A DNA stretch of 64,000 nt from Geomonas propionica (GTDB lineage: Bacteria > Desulfobacterota > Desulfuromonadia > Geobacterales > Geobacteraceae): contig NZ_JAEMHK010000009.1 of the NCBI RefSeq assembly GCF_016458235.1, positions 124,001 to 188,000 of the forward strand, in the 5' to 3' direction. A program made the translations under genes and the position numbers. The notes under the pieces are model-generated. The model saw only the letters and a program-made list of their open reading frames with translations, was not told where the DNA came from and ran no database searches. Numbering within the stretch: position 1 is the first letter of the stretch; each line of letters begins with the position of its first letter. This document shows, piece after piece, positions 37,397-46,531 of this stretch.

Positions 37397-38401
37397 TTAA
37401 CTCCGGGTGATCTTCGCCTTGCTCTTCAACTCGTCCACGAAGCTCGTCACGGCTTGTCTTATCTTCTCCGCCTTCAGGTATTCGAAGATCTTACCCTTGG
37501 CCTCGTCGTAGCTCACCTTGCCCGCCTCGTGCTTTTCGACCAGCTTGATGATGTGGAAGCCGAACTGGCTCTCCACCACCGGGCTGATCTCCCCCGGCTT
37601 CAGGTCGAACACCGCCTTCTCGAAGGGGGGGACCATCTGGCCGCGGCCGAAGCTCCCCAGGTCGCCTCCCACCGCGGCGCTCGGGCAGCCCGACTCGGCC
37701 TTGGCCACGGCGGCGAAATCCTCCCCCCCCCTGACCCGCTGCAACAGCGCCTCCGCCTTCTGCTTGGCCTTCTCCTTCTCCTCCGGCTTCATCTTTTCGT
37801 CCACCTTCACCAGGATGTGGCTGGCCCGGGCGTTCTCGGGGCGGGTGAAGTATTTCGCCTGGTTCTCCTGGTAGAACTTCTGCGCGTCGGCCTCGCTCAC
37901 CTCGGCCTTGGCGGCGAAGCGCTGCTCGATGAAGCTGTTGATCACGATGCTCTTGCGCGCGTTCCTGGTCATCTCGGCGACGGTGAGCCCGCTCCCCTTG
38001 AGCGCCTCCTCGAAGGCGTCCGGGTTCGGGTAGAGCGCCTTGCTCTCGGCGAGTTTTTTCTCCACCTGCTGGTCCAGGTCCTTGATCTCGGTCTTGGCGG
38101 CCTCCTGGTAGAGGAGCTCGGCCGTGGTGAGCTGGTCCAGGGCCGCCTGGGTCGCCTGCTGCATGGCTTGCGGGGGGAGCTGCTGCGGCTGCCCGCTTTG
38201 CGATAACAGTACCCGGGTGGCGCGCTCCACCTCGGCGCGGGTGATGGCGACACCATTTACGAGCTGCACCGCGTCCTTCACCTCGGCCGCCTGTGCCTGT
38301 GGGGCCGGGGAGGGGACGGCGGCCTTGTTGGCGCCGGCGCAGCCGGCGAGGCAGAGAAGCGCTACGGTGGTCGATGCGATGGTGGTGGTGATTCTCTTCA
38401 T
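37397..38401 (-). CDS. PpiC/SurA-type peptidyl-prolyl isomerase lipoprotein
   Basis: 334 residues. Lipobox LCLAGC gives an acylated N-terminus; a SurA-like N-terminal helical domain follows (VNGVAITRAEVERA), then a parvulin domain with the family motifs ASHILVKVDEKMKPEEK, GGDLGSFGRGQMVPPFEKAV and SPVVESQFGFHIIKLVEK. It assists folding of exported proteins. It lies divergent from a run of exported cytochromes and barrels, which suggests it matures them; the shared gap holds the operator cluster at 38584. Confidence 0.85.
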   Translation of the reverse strand: MKRITTTIASTTVALLCLAGCAGANKAAVPSPAPQAQAAEVKDAVQLVNGVAITRAEVERATRVLLSQSGQPQQLPPQAMQQATQAALDQLTTAELLYQEAAKTEIKDLDQQVEKKLAESKALYPNPDAFEEALKGSGLTVAEMTRNARKSIVINSFIEQRFAAKAEVSEADAQKFYQENQAKYFTRPENARASHILVKVDEKMKPEEKEKAKQKAEALLQRVRGGEDFAAVAKAESGCPSAAVGGDLGSFGRGQMVPPFEKAVFDLKPGEISPVVESQFGFHIIKLVEKHEAGKVSYDEAKGKIFEYLKAEKIRQAVTSFVDELKSKAKITRS

Positions 38402-38583
38402 TGCACGGTCTCCTTTGTTGGCAACGTTAACTGTCGGTATGAAGTTCCCGGGAGGGGCGGACGGTCTCCCGCCCGGGACTGCGGTTGCTATAGCAATTCC
38501 GGAGCCAAGAATGAATCGAATTTAAATATTAAGTTTTCGCGATACTTTGCGCGGGGAGGCCCGGTGGCGTCACCCCGAAGGGT

Positions 38584-38659
38584 TGCGGGAAAACCCCCAG
38601 CTCCCCTGCCACCCCGGTGGCGGCTGGGGCAAATGACCCACCTTGGGGCACCAGCCCCG
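38584..38659. promoter_or_regulatory. Cluster of TGGG-N8-CCCA operators upstream of the 15-heme cytochrome
   Basis: Three 16-bp sites: TGCGGGAAAACCCCCA at 38584, TGGGGCAAATGACCCA at 38625 and TGGGGCACCAGCCCCG at 38644. They share a TGGGG/CCCCA palindromic frame with sites at 40274, 48900, 59004 and 59036. Confidence 0.5.
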
Positions 38660-38673
38660 GTCGCCCGCTTGCC
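38657..38673 (+). promoter_or_regulatory. Weak sigma-54-like site
   Basis: CCGGTCGCCCGCTTGCC keeps GG and GC ten bases apart and the TTGC half, but the -24 half is poor and it overlaps the last operator. Tentative. Confidence 0.25.
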
Positions 38674-38832
38674 GGGCGGGAACTTCGGGGAAATAAGGAG
38701 GTTACCCCATTTTCGCATTGACTTCCGGTGCGGTATGGGTTAACAAGACGTCACTTTCTATATAGCTATTAATATATGTGTGACCTCGCCCGGCCCCGGC
38801 GTCGCCAGCGGACCGGCCCCAAGGAAGCCGCC

Positions 38833-40176
38833 ATGAAAACGTATCTGTTACTGCTGACCCTGCTCCTTGCCTGCGCCGCCGGCAACGCGGCGGCCGCCGA
38901 GAATTGCCTGAGCGGCGGCTGCCATGCCAAGATCGCCTCCTTCAAGCACCCGCACCAACCCGCCCAGGGCAATTGCCTCTCCTGCCACCGGGAGAAAACC
39001 CCGGGACACCCGCAGCAGAAGGGAAAGAGCTTCGAGCTGGTCGCCAAAGGGAGCGCACTCTGCGCCACCTGCCACGACGCCCTCGGGAAGAAAAAGGTGG
39101 TGCACGCGCCGGTGAAGGAGGGTGAGTGCACCTCCTGCCACAACCCGCACGGCGGCAACGGCAGGCACCTGACGCAGGCGGACGAGAATCAGAAGGAGCT
39201 CTGCTTCGGGTGCCACGACGCGGCCCCCTTCAAGAAGCCGCACGTGCACGGCCCGGTCGCGGAAGGCGCCTGCACCGCCTGCCATGACCCGCACGAATCC
39301 GCGGGGAAGGCCCTTTTAAAGGGAGACCTCAAGGAGCTGTGCCTGAAGTGTCACGAGGATTTCGCCAAGGGGATGAAACAGGCGGCCCGGGTGCACGGCC
39401 CGGTAAAGAACACCCCCTGCACCTCCTGCCACGATCCGCACAGCTCGGTGCACCCGTCCCTGTTGAAGGAGAAGATGCCCGACCTCTGCCTGCGCTGCCA
39501 CAAGGAGATCGGCAAGAAGATGAGCAGTGCCAAGCTGGTGCACCAACCGCTGACCGACGCCAAGGGGTGCGGCAACTGCCACTCGACCCACTTCTCCGCC
39601 GCCAAGGGACTCATGGCCGGCGACCAGAAGGCGATCTGCCTGGGCTGCCATGGGGGAAAACCCCTGGGGAATCTGCCGCTGCGGGATATCGCCAAGGAAC
39701 TGGCGGGGAAAAAGACGCTGCACGGCCCTCTCAAGGAGGGTAAATGCGACGGCTGTCACAATCCCCACGCTTCGGATTACCGGCGCCTGCTGCTGGGGAA
39801 CTACCCCGTTTCTTTTTACGCCCCCTACCGCGAAGGAGCCTACGATCTCTGCCTTAAGTGCCACAACAAGAACCTGCTCCGCTACCCCGACACCACCGTG
39901 AACACCAAGTTCCGCAACGGGGCGCGCAACCTGCACTACCTGCACGTCACCGACCGGATCAAGGGGCGCTCCTGCCTCGCCTGCCACGAAACCCACGCCG
40001 GCGGGGACGACAAGTTGATGAACCCCCAGGGGACCCGGTTCGGCCAGTGGCAGATCAAGACCCGCCTGAAGCTCACCGCTACCGGCGGCAGCTGCGCCCC
40101 CGGCTGCCACCTCCCCCTCGCCTACGATCGCGAGCGGGCGGTGGACAACGCCAAGGCGCAGGGGGTAGGGCGGTAA
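38833..40176 (+). CDS. Secreted multiheme c-type cytochrome with 13-15 hemes
   Basis: 447 residues with a signal peptide ending NAAAA-ENC. I count thirteen CxxCH motifs in the doubled-CXXCH arrangement (each CxxCH paired with a following CTxCHxPH type), plus two atypical motifs: CLSGGCH (CX4CH) at the start and CAPGCH (CX3CH) at the end. Repeats of H-G-P-V-x-E-G-x-C-T-x-C-H show that it grew by duplication of a two-heme unit. It is a periplasmic or extracellular electron carrier. AAGGAAGCCGCC precedes ATG 38833. First gene of the electron-transfer region, behind the operator cluster. Confidence 0.9.
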   Translation: MKTYLLLLTLLLACAAGNAAAAENCLSGGCHAKIASFKHPHQPAQGNCLSCHREKTPGHPQQKGKSFELVAKGSALCATCHDALGKKKVVHAPVKEGECTSCHNPHGGNGRHLTQADENQKELCFGCHDAAPFKKPHVHGPVAEGACTACHDPHESAGKALLKGDLKELCLKCHEDFAKGMKQAARVHGPVKNTPCTSCHDPHSSVHPSLLKEKMPDLCLRCHKEIGKKMSSAKLVHQPLTDAKGCGNCHSTHFSAAKGLMAGDQKAICLGCHGGKPLGNLPLRDIAKELAGKKTLHGPLKEGKCDGCHNPHASDYRRLLLGNYPVSFYAPYREGAYDLCLKCHNKNLLRYPDTTVNTKFRNGARNLHYLHVTDRIKGRSCLACHETHAGGDDKLMNPQGTRFGQWQIKTRLKLTATGGSCAPGCHLPLAYDRERAVDNAKAQGVGR

Positions 40177-40273
40177 GCCTCCCCGAGCCCATCCTTTTTC
40201 CTCCTGTCGCCACGCGCCAGGGGGATTTTTTTTGCCCGCCTCCGCGTACGCTCACCCCATGGCACCCCCAATG

Positions 40274-40289
40274 TGGGGCATCTCACCCA
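40274..40289 (+). promoter_or_regulatory. TGGG-N8-CCCA operator upstream of the tetraheme cytochrome
   Basis: TGGGGCATCTCACCCA, 16 bp, about 85 bases before the sigma-54 site at 40365, a normal distance for an enhancer-binding protein. Confidence 0.55.
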
Positions 40290-40364
40290 CCCCGATTCCC
40301 CACCCGCTCCGGGGCGCCGTCAGCTGCTCCGTGTGATTTCAATCACTTGACGAAATGTTAACGC

Positions 40365-40381
40365 TTGGCACAGAGGTTGCT
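40365..40381 (+). promoter_or_regulatory. Sigma-54 promoter of the tetraheme cytochrome
   Basis: TTGGCACAGAGGTTGCT is a perfect match to TTGGCAC-N5-TTGCT. The leader to the ATG at 40521 would be about 128 bases. Confidence 0.75.
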
Positions 40382-40520
40382 CATGTGACTACGTTTTGAT
40401 AATTCCGGAGCCCCTCTGGGGGGAGGCGGCAACGGTCTTTAATCGAGTGAAAAACGAAGTTGCACGTAAAGAGAGCCGAGCAGCGAGTTTTCACTACCAT
40501 CACAAACGGAGGAACAGGAA

Positions 40521-41450
40521 ATGAAAAAGCAATTTGTGGCTGTTGCGGCCATCGCAGGACTCGCGCTCGGCGCGGCTATCGCAAACGGTGCCGATTCCAA
40601 GGGCGCCGGCATCGTAGGCTCGGTTCACGACCTGAGCGGCAACGCAGGCTTCGGCGGCGCCGGCAGCACCTACGGCGTCAAAGACCCGGGCGGCAGAATC
40701 TGTGCCTTCTGCCACTCCCCGCACCATAGCAACGAGAACAACCAGACCTGGAACGGGACCGAAGTCACCAACCTCGGCACCAACCTCGATCCACTGACCG
40801 CAGCGGATGAAACAAAGGCCAACCAGTACTACGTGTACGCTCCCCTCTGGAGCCGTACCGACCTCGGTAAGGCCGTTGGGTACGAGCCGTACAAGAGCCA
40901 GACCTTCAGCCCGGATTCCATCGGCAAAGCCTACGATCCGCTCATCGGACCGTCCCGTCTCTGCCTGACCTGCCATGACGGCAGCATCGCCCTCGACTCC
41001 TACTACGGCCAGACCGGCAGCGCCAACATCGCGGCCAGCGACGCCTTCGGCGGCCCGGAAGGTGGCTCCAAGAACATCGGCATCGCCAAGGGGATGGGGC
41101 TTAGCAACGACCACCCGATCGGGATGAAGTACACCGACTACCTGAACACCGCCGACAACGTCACCGACTACGAGCTGATGCCGACCGGGACCAAGTTCAG
41201 GGACTCCAGCAACAGCCAGGCGACCACCAAGAGCATCCAGAGCGTCCTGTACACCGATCCCATGCTGCCGGAAGTCAAAGACTTCGTGACCTGCGCCTCC
41301 TGCCACGATGTCCACAACGGCAAGGCCGTCGGCAACACCGCCCCGCTGACCAACATGCGCGGCTACCTGCTCTACGGTGCACAGGTGAACTCCGCCTTCT
41401 GCCTCACCTGCCACGACAAGTCCAACGGCACCGTGCCGCTGACCCAGTAA
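40521..41450 (+). CDS. Secreted tetraheme c-type cytochrome
   Basis: 309 residues with a signal peptide ending AIANG-ADSK. Four CxxCH motifs: CAFCH, CLTCH, CASCH and CLTCH. Conserved blocks SVHDLSGNAGFGG, APLWSR, CLTCHDGSIALDSYYG and LSNDHPIGMKY are shared with the N-terminal part of the cytochrome at 46532 (KHNLSKSG, TPLWSR, CLSCHDGTIAVG, TNDHPVSFKY), so the two are homologous. It is probably extracellular or outer-surface. GGAGGAACAGGAA precedes the ATG. Own sigma-54 promoter and terminator: an independently regulated single gene. Confidence 0.9.
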   Translation: MKKQFVAVAAIAGLALGAAIANGADSKGAGIVGSVHDLSGNAGFGGAGSTYGVKDPGGRICAFCHSPHHSNENNQTWNGTEVTNLGTNLDPLTAADETKANQYYVYAPLWSRTDLGKAVGYEPYKSQTFSPDSIGKAYDPLIGPSRLCLTCHDGSIALDSYYGQTGSANIAASDAFGGPEGGSKNIGIAKGMGLSNDHPIGMKYTDYLNTADNVTDYELMPTGTKFRDSSNSQATTKSIQSVLYTDPMLPEVKDFVTCASCHDVHNGKAVGNTAPLTNMRGYLLYGAQVNSAFCLTCHDKSNGTVPLTQ

Positions 41451-41481
41451 CACTCCGTGAAGTCCTTGTGACCTTCGGAGA

Positions 41482-41512
41482 GGGGCCGCCACCTAGTGGC
41501 GGCCCCTTTTTT
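41482..41512 (+). terminator. Terminator after the tetraheme cytochrome
   Basis: GGGGCCGCCAC-CTA-GTGGCGGCCCC then six T; an 11-bp perfect stem. Confidence 0.9.
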
Positions 41513-41663
41513 CGGAAAGGGGGGGAATTGCCGCCATGGGGCCTCCCGGCGCCGCGCGCCGAGTGGTTTTTTGCTTCCCATTCCATCGTATTTGTTATAT
41601 GTATGCGCATGTTTTAATTGTCTCTTCGTAATGGTCTTCCCGCCACGGTATAAGGAGCGCTCT

Positions 41664-42908
41664 ATGTTGAAGGAAATAGCACCACGATTTGCTGTCGCCG
41701 CGTTTGCTCTCTCCCTGGTCGCCGGTTGCGCTTCCGGGGAGAAAAACGTGAAGCAGTTCTGGCCCCCTCCTCCCGACGCTCCCAGGATCCAGTACCTGAA
41801 GAAGGTCACCGACTCCACGGACGTGGTGGGCAAGAAGTCGATCTCGCTCATCGATCTGGGCCAGGAGGAGGAACGGACCATCCCGATCCTTAAGCCTTAC
41901 GGGATAGCGGTGCATAAAGGGGTCATCTACCTCTGCGACACCATCCAGGCCCAGGTCGTCATCCTCGATCTGCCGCGCAAGAAGGTCTCGGTGCTTTCCG
42001 GCAACAAGGGGCCGGGGCAGCTCACCAAGCCCCTCACCGTCACGGTCGACGCCGACGGCTTCATCTTCGTGGCCGACAGCGCCCGCAAGTGCGTCATGAA
42101 GTACGGCCCGGACGGCGCCTTCCTCGCCAAGATAGGCGCCGACGAGAACATGAAGCCGGTGTCGCTGGCCAGCGACGATCTCTACCTCTACGTCCTCGAC
42201 TCCGGACAGGGGCTCGTGCGCGTCTACGACCGGAAGACCTCGGCGCCCGTGCGCAGCTTCGGCCAGGAAGGGGAGGAACGGGGCAAGCTGTTCACGCCGC
42301 TGGGACTCGGGGTGACCAAGACCGGCGACGTCTACGTGACCAACCTGGACGGCCGCATCCTGCATTTCGACCGCGACGGGCACCCGCAGCGGGCCTTCGG
42401 CAAGCTGGGGACCGCGTTGTCCGAGTTCAACCGGCCACGGGCGATCACCTTCGATGACAACGGCATCATGTACATCGTGGACGCGGCCAGCCAGGATGTG
42501 AGGCTTCTGACCGACCAGTTCCAACTCCTCATGGGTTTCGGCGCGCCGGGGACCCCAGGGAGCCTCAACGTCCCCTCGGGGATCGCCATCTCCAAGGATG
42601 ACCTCCCCTACTACCAGCAGTTCGCGGACCCCGACTTCGTCCTGGAGCAGGTGCTCTTCGCGGTGAGCCAGTTCGGGACCAGCAAGATCAGCGTCTACGG
42701 GTTCGGCAAGAAAAAAGGGGTCGACTACGAGGGGATGGTGAAAGTGCGGCAGGATGAGATCAAGAAGGCCGAGGAGGCGATACTGAAGGCGAAGGCCGCC
42801 CAAGAGGCCAAGGAGAAGGAGGCCAAGGCCGCCCAGGAAGGGAAGGATAAGGGCGCCGGACCGGGCACGGCGATTCAGGCCCCGGCAGCGCCGCGCGCGG
42901 CGCAGTAG
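41664..42908 (+). CDS. NHL-repeat lipoprotein 1
   Basis: 414 residues. Lipobox SLVAGC after a short signal peptide, then a beta-propeller of NHL-type repeats (KPYGIAVHKGVIYLCDT, VDADGFIFVADSARKCVMKY, VTKTGDVYVTNLDGRILHFD, FDDNGIMYIVDAASQDVRLL). The C-terminal 60 residues are a Lys/Ala/Glu-rich helix ending in a Pro/Ala tail. The mature start KNVKQFWPPPPDAPRIQYL resembles that of NHL protein 2 (NWPPRPHATRIVW), marking a subfamily. It probably scaffolds or plugs the conduit encoded just downstream. AAGGAGCGCTCT precedes the ATG. Confidence 0.85.
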   Translation: MLKEIAPRFAVAAFALSLVAGCASGEKNVKQFWPPPPDAPRIQYLKKVTDSTDVVGKKSISLIDLGQEEERTIPILKPYGIAVHKGVIYLCDTIQAQVVILDLPRKKVSVLSGNKGPGQLTKPLTVTVDADGFIFVADSARKCVMKYGPDGAFLAKIGADENMKPVSLASDDLYLYVLDSGQGLVRVYDRKTSAPVRSFGQEGEERGKLFTPLGLGVTKTGDVYVTNLDGRILHFDRDGHPQRAFGKLGTALSEFNRPRAITFDDNGIMYIVDAASQDVRLLTDQFQLLMGFGAPGTPGSLNVPSGIAISKDDLPYYQQFADPDFVLEQVLFAVSQFGTSKISVYGFGKKKGVDYEGMVKVRQDEIKKAEEAILKAKAAQEAKEKEAKAAQEGKDKGAGPGTAIQAPAAPRAAQ

Positions 42909-42916
42909 GAGTGCCG

Positions 42917-43495
42917 ATGGGGATTGCGGCGCGACAGGTACTGTGGCTTTTGGCGGCGCTCGTGCTCCTTTCCGGATGCGGGCCGGCGGCCACCCACAGG
43001 TTCCTGGTGACTTTCTTCGACGAAGTCCCCAGTTTCCCCCCCCAGGAGCAGTACTGCGCGGAGCTGGACGAGCAGGTGCGCAAGAAGGCGGCGGAGCCGC
43101 CGCGAAAGAGCGAGGCGGTCGAGCAGAAGTTGCAAGGCAGCAGCCACCCTCCCTATGCCGAGAAGCGCTGCAACGGCTGTCACCAGTCGGATAAGACCTC
43201 GGTGAGCGGGCTTTTGAAGCCCCCCAACGAGCTTTGCTTCATGTGTCACCCGAAGATCCTCAAGCACCGCTTCGCCCACGGCCCCGCCGCCGAGGGGGAA
43301 TGTCTGGGGTGTCACCTGCCGCACGAGGCGAGCTATCCGTCTCTTCTGGCCAGGCCGCCGGCATCGCTTTGCGACCGGTGCCACTCGGAGCGGCGCGCGG
43401 CGGCCGGCATGCACGACAGGATCACGAAGAGCGGGGTCGTCTGCGTCGACTGTCATGACCCGCATTCCGGAACCAGCAAGTATTTCCTGAAGTAG
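42917..43495 (+). CDS. Pentaheme c-type cytochrome lipoprotein
   Basis: 192 residues with lipobox VLLSGC. After about 80 residues without heme come five CxxCH motifs: CNGCH, CFMCH, CLGCH, CDRCH and CVDCH, in doubled-CXXCH style with CHLPHE and CHDPHS partners. It would be anchored by lipid to the outer membrane and pass electrons between the periplasm and the barrel that follows. TAGGAGTGCCG places ATG 42917 as the start, overlapping the ribosome site with the end of the NHL gene, so translation is coupled. Confidence 0.88.
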   Translation: MGIAARQVLWLLAALVLLSGCGPAATHRFLVTFFDEVPSFPPQEQYCAELDEQVRKKAAEPPRKSEAVEQKLQGSSHPPYAEKRCNGCHQSDKTSVSGLLKPPNELCFMCHPKILKHRFAHGPAAEGECLGCHLPHEASYPSLLARPPASLCDRCHSERRAAAGMHDRITKSGVVCVDCHDPHSGTSKYFLK

Positions 43496-43522
43496 ACTAG
43501 GACGGGGGGCGGCATCTACCAC

Positions 43523-45496
43523 GTGCAATGCAATAACTGGAGGATTCTGCTGATTCGCCGGCTCGTACCTCGCCTTTTCGGAACCTTGTGTCTGCTTCTT
43601 TGCTGTCGCCCGGGGCAAGGGGAGGCCTTTTCCCTTTTGGGAGTCAGGGACTTCGGACAGTCCGTCGGGGCGACCTACTCCCTGCAGCACTCCAAGGATT
43701 CCTCCGCCGCCAACAGCACCGTGGTGGATCAGAACTATACCGAGGACTACGGCGTCCAGTTCGACTACTTCGTGGTGAACCCGCTGTTGTGGAAAGGGAG
43801 GGCCCTGCTCGACGTCGAGGGGGTGCAAAAGAAGGAGGAGGCCCGGGGTACTACCGCCCGCTCTTCGCAGCTGCGCCTGCGCTACAACCTGAACGCGTAC
43901 CTGCTGCCGTCGACCCCCTATCCGGTATCCATCGCGGCGAGTTCCGCTCGCGAGACCGTGTCGCTCCCCTTCTCGCCCGACTACGAGAGTGAGCACGACG
44001 ATCTCTTGACCGTCTTTACGGTTCAGAACCAGTTCGTGCCGTCAGAGCTGAGCCTTTCGCAACAGTCGCAGACCACCTCCGGCCAGGGGCGGGACATCAC
44101 CCAAAAGAGCCACAGTTTCAACCTGAACACCCGCCCCAGCCTCGGGCTCCTCGGCATGATGAGCGCGTCGGTCAACCTCTCCGAGAGCGATTCCGAGGCC
44201 ATCGGCAACGACAGTTCCAGCCACAGTTCGTCGGGCACGGCGAACTGTGGCTACCACAACTCCTGGCGCTCGGCGCAAAACCTCGCGCGTAACTTCTCGC
44301 TCACCTACGGCTACCACCAAAATGCCGGCACCAGCGTCATCACCACCCAGACCCTGAACAGCGGCCTGGGCTGGGAGTTCGGCAAGGTGCTCCAGGCGGA
44401 CGCCACCTACTTCTCATCCAAGAGCAGCTCCCTCGAGCAGAAGTCGCAGAGCCAGGGGGTATCAGGCTCCCTCACCCACAAACTCATGGGGAGCCTGAGG
44501 ACCGCGCTCAGCGCCTCGGCTGCCCGGGACCGCTACGACGAGGGCCAGAACACCTTCATCTCCGGCACCCTCACCCTTGGCTACCACAAGAGGCTCCCGA
44601 GCGCCAGCGACACGACCGTCGGTTACGGCTACACGATGAACCGCAACGAACACACCGGCGGGGTCAGCTCCATCTTCGTTTCCGAGGAACGCCACGGCGT
44701 CCCCGTCGTGACGCCGGGGCGCATCAGGCTGAACCAGCCGAGCTTCCAGCCGGAAACCATCACCGTGGTGGGGGCGCAGTCCCAGCTTCCCTATCCCCCC
44801 TCCTTCTACACCATTGTCCCGGAGGGTATCGAGCTGACCGACCATAACCTCGTCGACACCGACGTCCTGATCAGCTACCGCTATAGCCAGGACCCCAACA
44901 TCGTCACCGTCGGGACCAACCACAGCGCCAACGCAGCGGTGAACCTCTTTGCCGGCAAGTACCGCATCTACACCAACGCCACCCAAAGCGAGCAGAGGCT
45001 CGTCAAGGGGCAGGCCACCTCCCTCACCACCAGCGGCACCAGGCATTTTGACCTGGGCGCTACGGCAAACCTCGCCCCCCACAACCTCTCCGCGGAGCTC
45101 GGCTACGACAAGGACTACGCCCAGAACCAGTATTACCTGACCGGCTCCTGGGGGACCTCCACCCCGTATGCAGGCGGGGATGTCTCTTTAAACGCCAACG
45201 ACCGCTTCACGCTGCAGAGCTCCAACAGCAGGGACGACCAGTACTGGGCCAACAGCCTCTCCCTGCAGAGCACCTACCGCCGCAACTTCGGGCGCATAGC
45301 CGGCAAGTTCAAGGCCAACTACGCCAACATGACCAGCGGGGACAGCATCTTTCACACTGCCTCGGTCGGGGCTAACCTGGAGGCCTCCTTCGGCAAGCTC
45401 TTCGTACTGCTCAATACCAGCGCGTTGTGGACCTTTTCCGCCGGCGGCAACACGTCCAGCGAATCCATCAGCCTCTCGTTCAGGAGATCGTTTTGA
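43523..45496 (+). CDS. Outer-membrane beta-barrel, probable conduit porin
   Basis: 657 residues, with a hydrophobic export signal and a long series of amphipathic strands with alternating aromatic residues, ending in the classic C-terminal strand SESISLSFRRSF. Size and position between a cytochrome lipoprotein, NHL lipoproteins and a large cytochrome match a porin-cytochrome conduit. No CxxCH is present, so it would be the sheath, not the wire. The start is uncertain: GTG 43523 has only a distant G-rich ribosome site, and a good GGAGG lies inside the frame at 43540, six bases before a CTG codon. Confidence 0.75.
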   Translation: MQCNNWRILLIRRLVPRLFGTLCLLLCCRPGQGEAFSLLGVRDFGQSVGATYSLQHSKDSSAANSTVVDQNYTEDYGVQFDYFVVNPLLWKGRALLDVEGVQKKEEARGTTARSSQLRLRYNLNAYLLPSTPYPVSIAASSARETVSLPFSPDYESEHDDLLTVFTVQNQFVPSELSLSQQSQTTSGQGRDITQKSHSFNLNTRPSLGLLGMMSASVNLSESDSEAIGNDSSSHSSSGTANCGYHNSWRSAQNLARNFSLTYGYHQNAGTSVITTQTLNSGLGWEFGKVLQADATYFSSKSSSLEQKSQSQGVSGSLTHKLMGSLRTALSASAARDRYDEGQNTFISGTLTLGYHKRLPSASDTTVGYGYTMNRNEHTGGVSSIFVSEERHGVPVVTPGRIRLNQPSFQPETITVVGAQSQLPYPPSFYTIVPEGIELTDHNLVDTDVLISYRYSQDPNIVTVGTNHSANAAVNLFAGKYRIYTNATQSEQRLVKGQATSLTTSGTRHFDLGATANLAPHNLSAELGYDKDYAQNQYYLTGSWGTSTPYAGGDVSLNANDRFTLQSSNSRDDQYWANSLSLQSTYRRNFGRIAGKFKANYANMTSGDSIFHTASVGANLEASFGKLFVLLNTSALWTFSAGGNTSSESISLSFRRSF

Positions 45497-46512
45497 GACC
45501 AGGCACACCGTTTTCCCTATCGCTGTTGAGCCTTCTCGCCCTTTGCTCCCTCTGCGCCGCCGGATGCACCATGGGCGCGCGCGACCAGGAGGCGACCCGC
45601 AACTGGCCCCCGCGCCCCCATGCGACGCGGATCGTCTGGACCGGGGCGGCCAAGTCACCGGAAAACCTCGAGATCGGCAACGGCTTCTGGGCGAGGCTTT
45701 GGCGTGACATCTCCGGGGACAACCCCGATACCATCGCCCGCCCCTACGGTATCCACGCCGACTGCAGGCGGCGCATCCTGGTGGTCGACTCCCAGAAAAA
45801 GGGGGTGCACCTCTACGACCGGGAGTTCAAGCGCTACTACTTCGTGGGGGGCAAGGAGTTCACCCTCCCGATCGGGGTCACCGAGGACGAGCACAACACC
45901 GCCTTCGTCACCGATTCCGCCGCCGGTGCGGTGTACCGCTTCAACCTGGGTGAGCGGCGGGTAACCCCGTTCGTCACCGGGTTGCAGCGACCGACCGGGA
46001 TCGTGTTCAACCCGCTCAACCAGATGATCTACGTTACCGACACCCTGGCGGGGCAGGTGCTCGCCTTCGACGGTCAGGGCAAGGAGGTCTTTCGCTTCGG
46101 CAGGCCGGGCAAGGGGCGCGGGGAGTTCAACCTGCCCACCGACCTGGCCGTGGACCTCAAAGGGAGGATCTACGTCACCGACCCGCTCAACGCGCGCATC
46201 CAGGTCTTCACCCGGGACGGCGCCTACCTCAGGGAGTTCGGCCAGGCCGGCGACACCCCCGGGTACTTCGGCAAACCCAAGGGGGTCGCGGTCAACAGCG
46301 AGGGGCACGTCTACGTCTGCGACGCCCAGTACGACCGGGTGCAGGTGTTCAACCAGGAAGGGAAACTGCTGATCTCCTTCGGTTCGACCGGCAACGGCAA
46401 GGGGGAGTTCTGGATGCCCTCCGGTATCGCCATCGACAAGGACGACAACATTTTCGTCGCTGACAGCTACAACAACAGAATCCAGCTATTCGGGTACATC
46501 TGGCTCGACTAG
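45493..46512 (+). CDS. NHL-repeat lipoprotein 2
   Basis: 339 residues. The start is a TTG at 45493 that overlaps the barrel stop (TTGA) with AGGAG six bases upstream; the lipobox is CAAGC. About six NHL repeats form a propeller (RPYGIHADCRRRILVVDSQ, RPTGIVFNPLNQMIYVTDT, LPTDLAVDLKGRIYVTDPL, KPKGVAVNSEGHVYVCDA, MPSGIAIDKDDNIFVADSY). Such propellers mediate protein-protein contact. Coupling to the barrel suggests a one-to-one complex. It is a paralog of NHL protein 1, without that protein's C-terminal helix. Confidence 0.85.
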   Translation: MRPGTPFSLSLLSLLALCSLCAAGCTMGARDQEATRNWPPRPHATRIVWTGAAKSPENLEIGNGFWARLWRDISGDNPDTIARPYGIHADCRRRILVVDSQKKGVHLYDREFKRYYFVGGKEFTLPIGVTEDEHNTAFVTDSAAGAVYRFNLGERRVTPFVTGLQRPTGIVFNPLNQMIYVTDTLAGQVLAFDGQGKEVFRFGRPGKGRGEFNLPTDLAVDLKGRIYVTDPLNARIQVFTRDGAYLREFGQAGDTPGYFGKPKGVAVNSEGHVYVCDAQYDRVQVFNQEGKLLISFGSTGNGKGEFWMPSGIAIDKDDNIFVADSYNNRIQLFGYIWLD

Positions 46513-46531
46513 GGCCGGCAGGGGAACGACG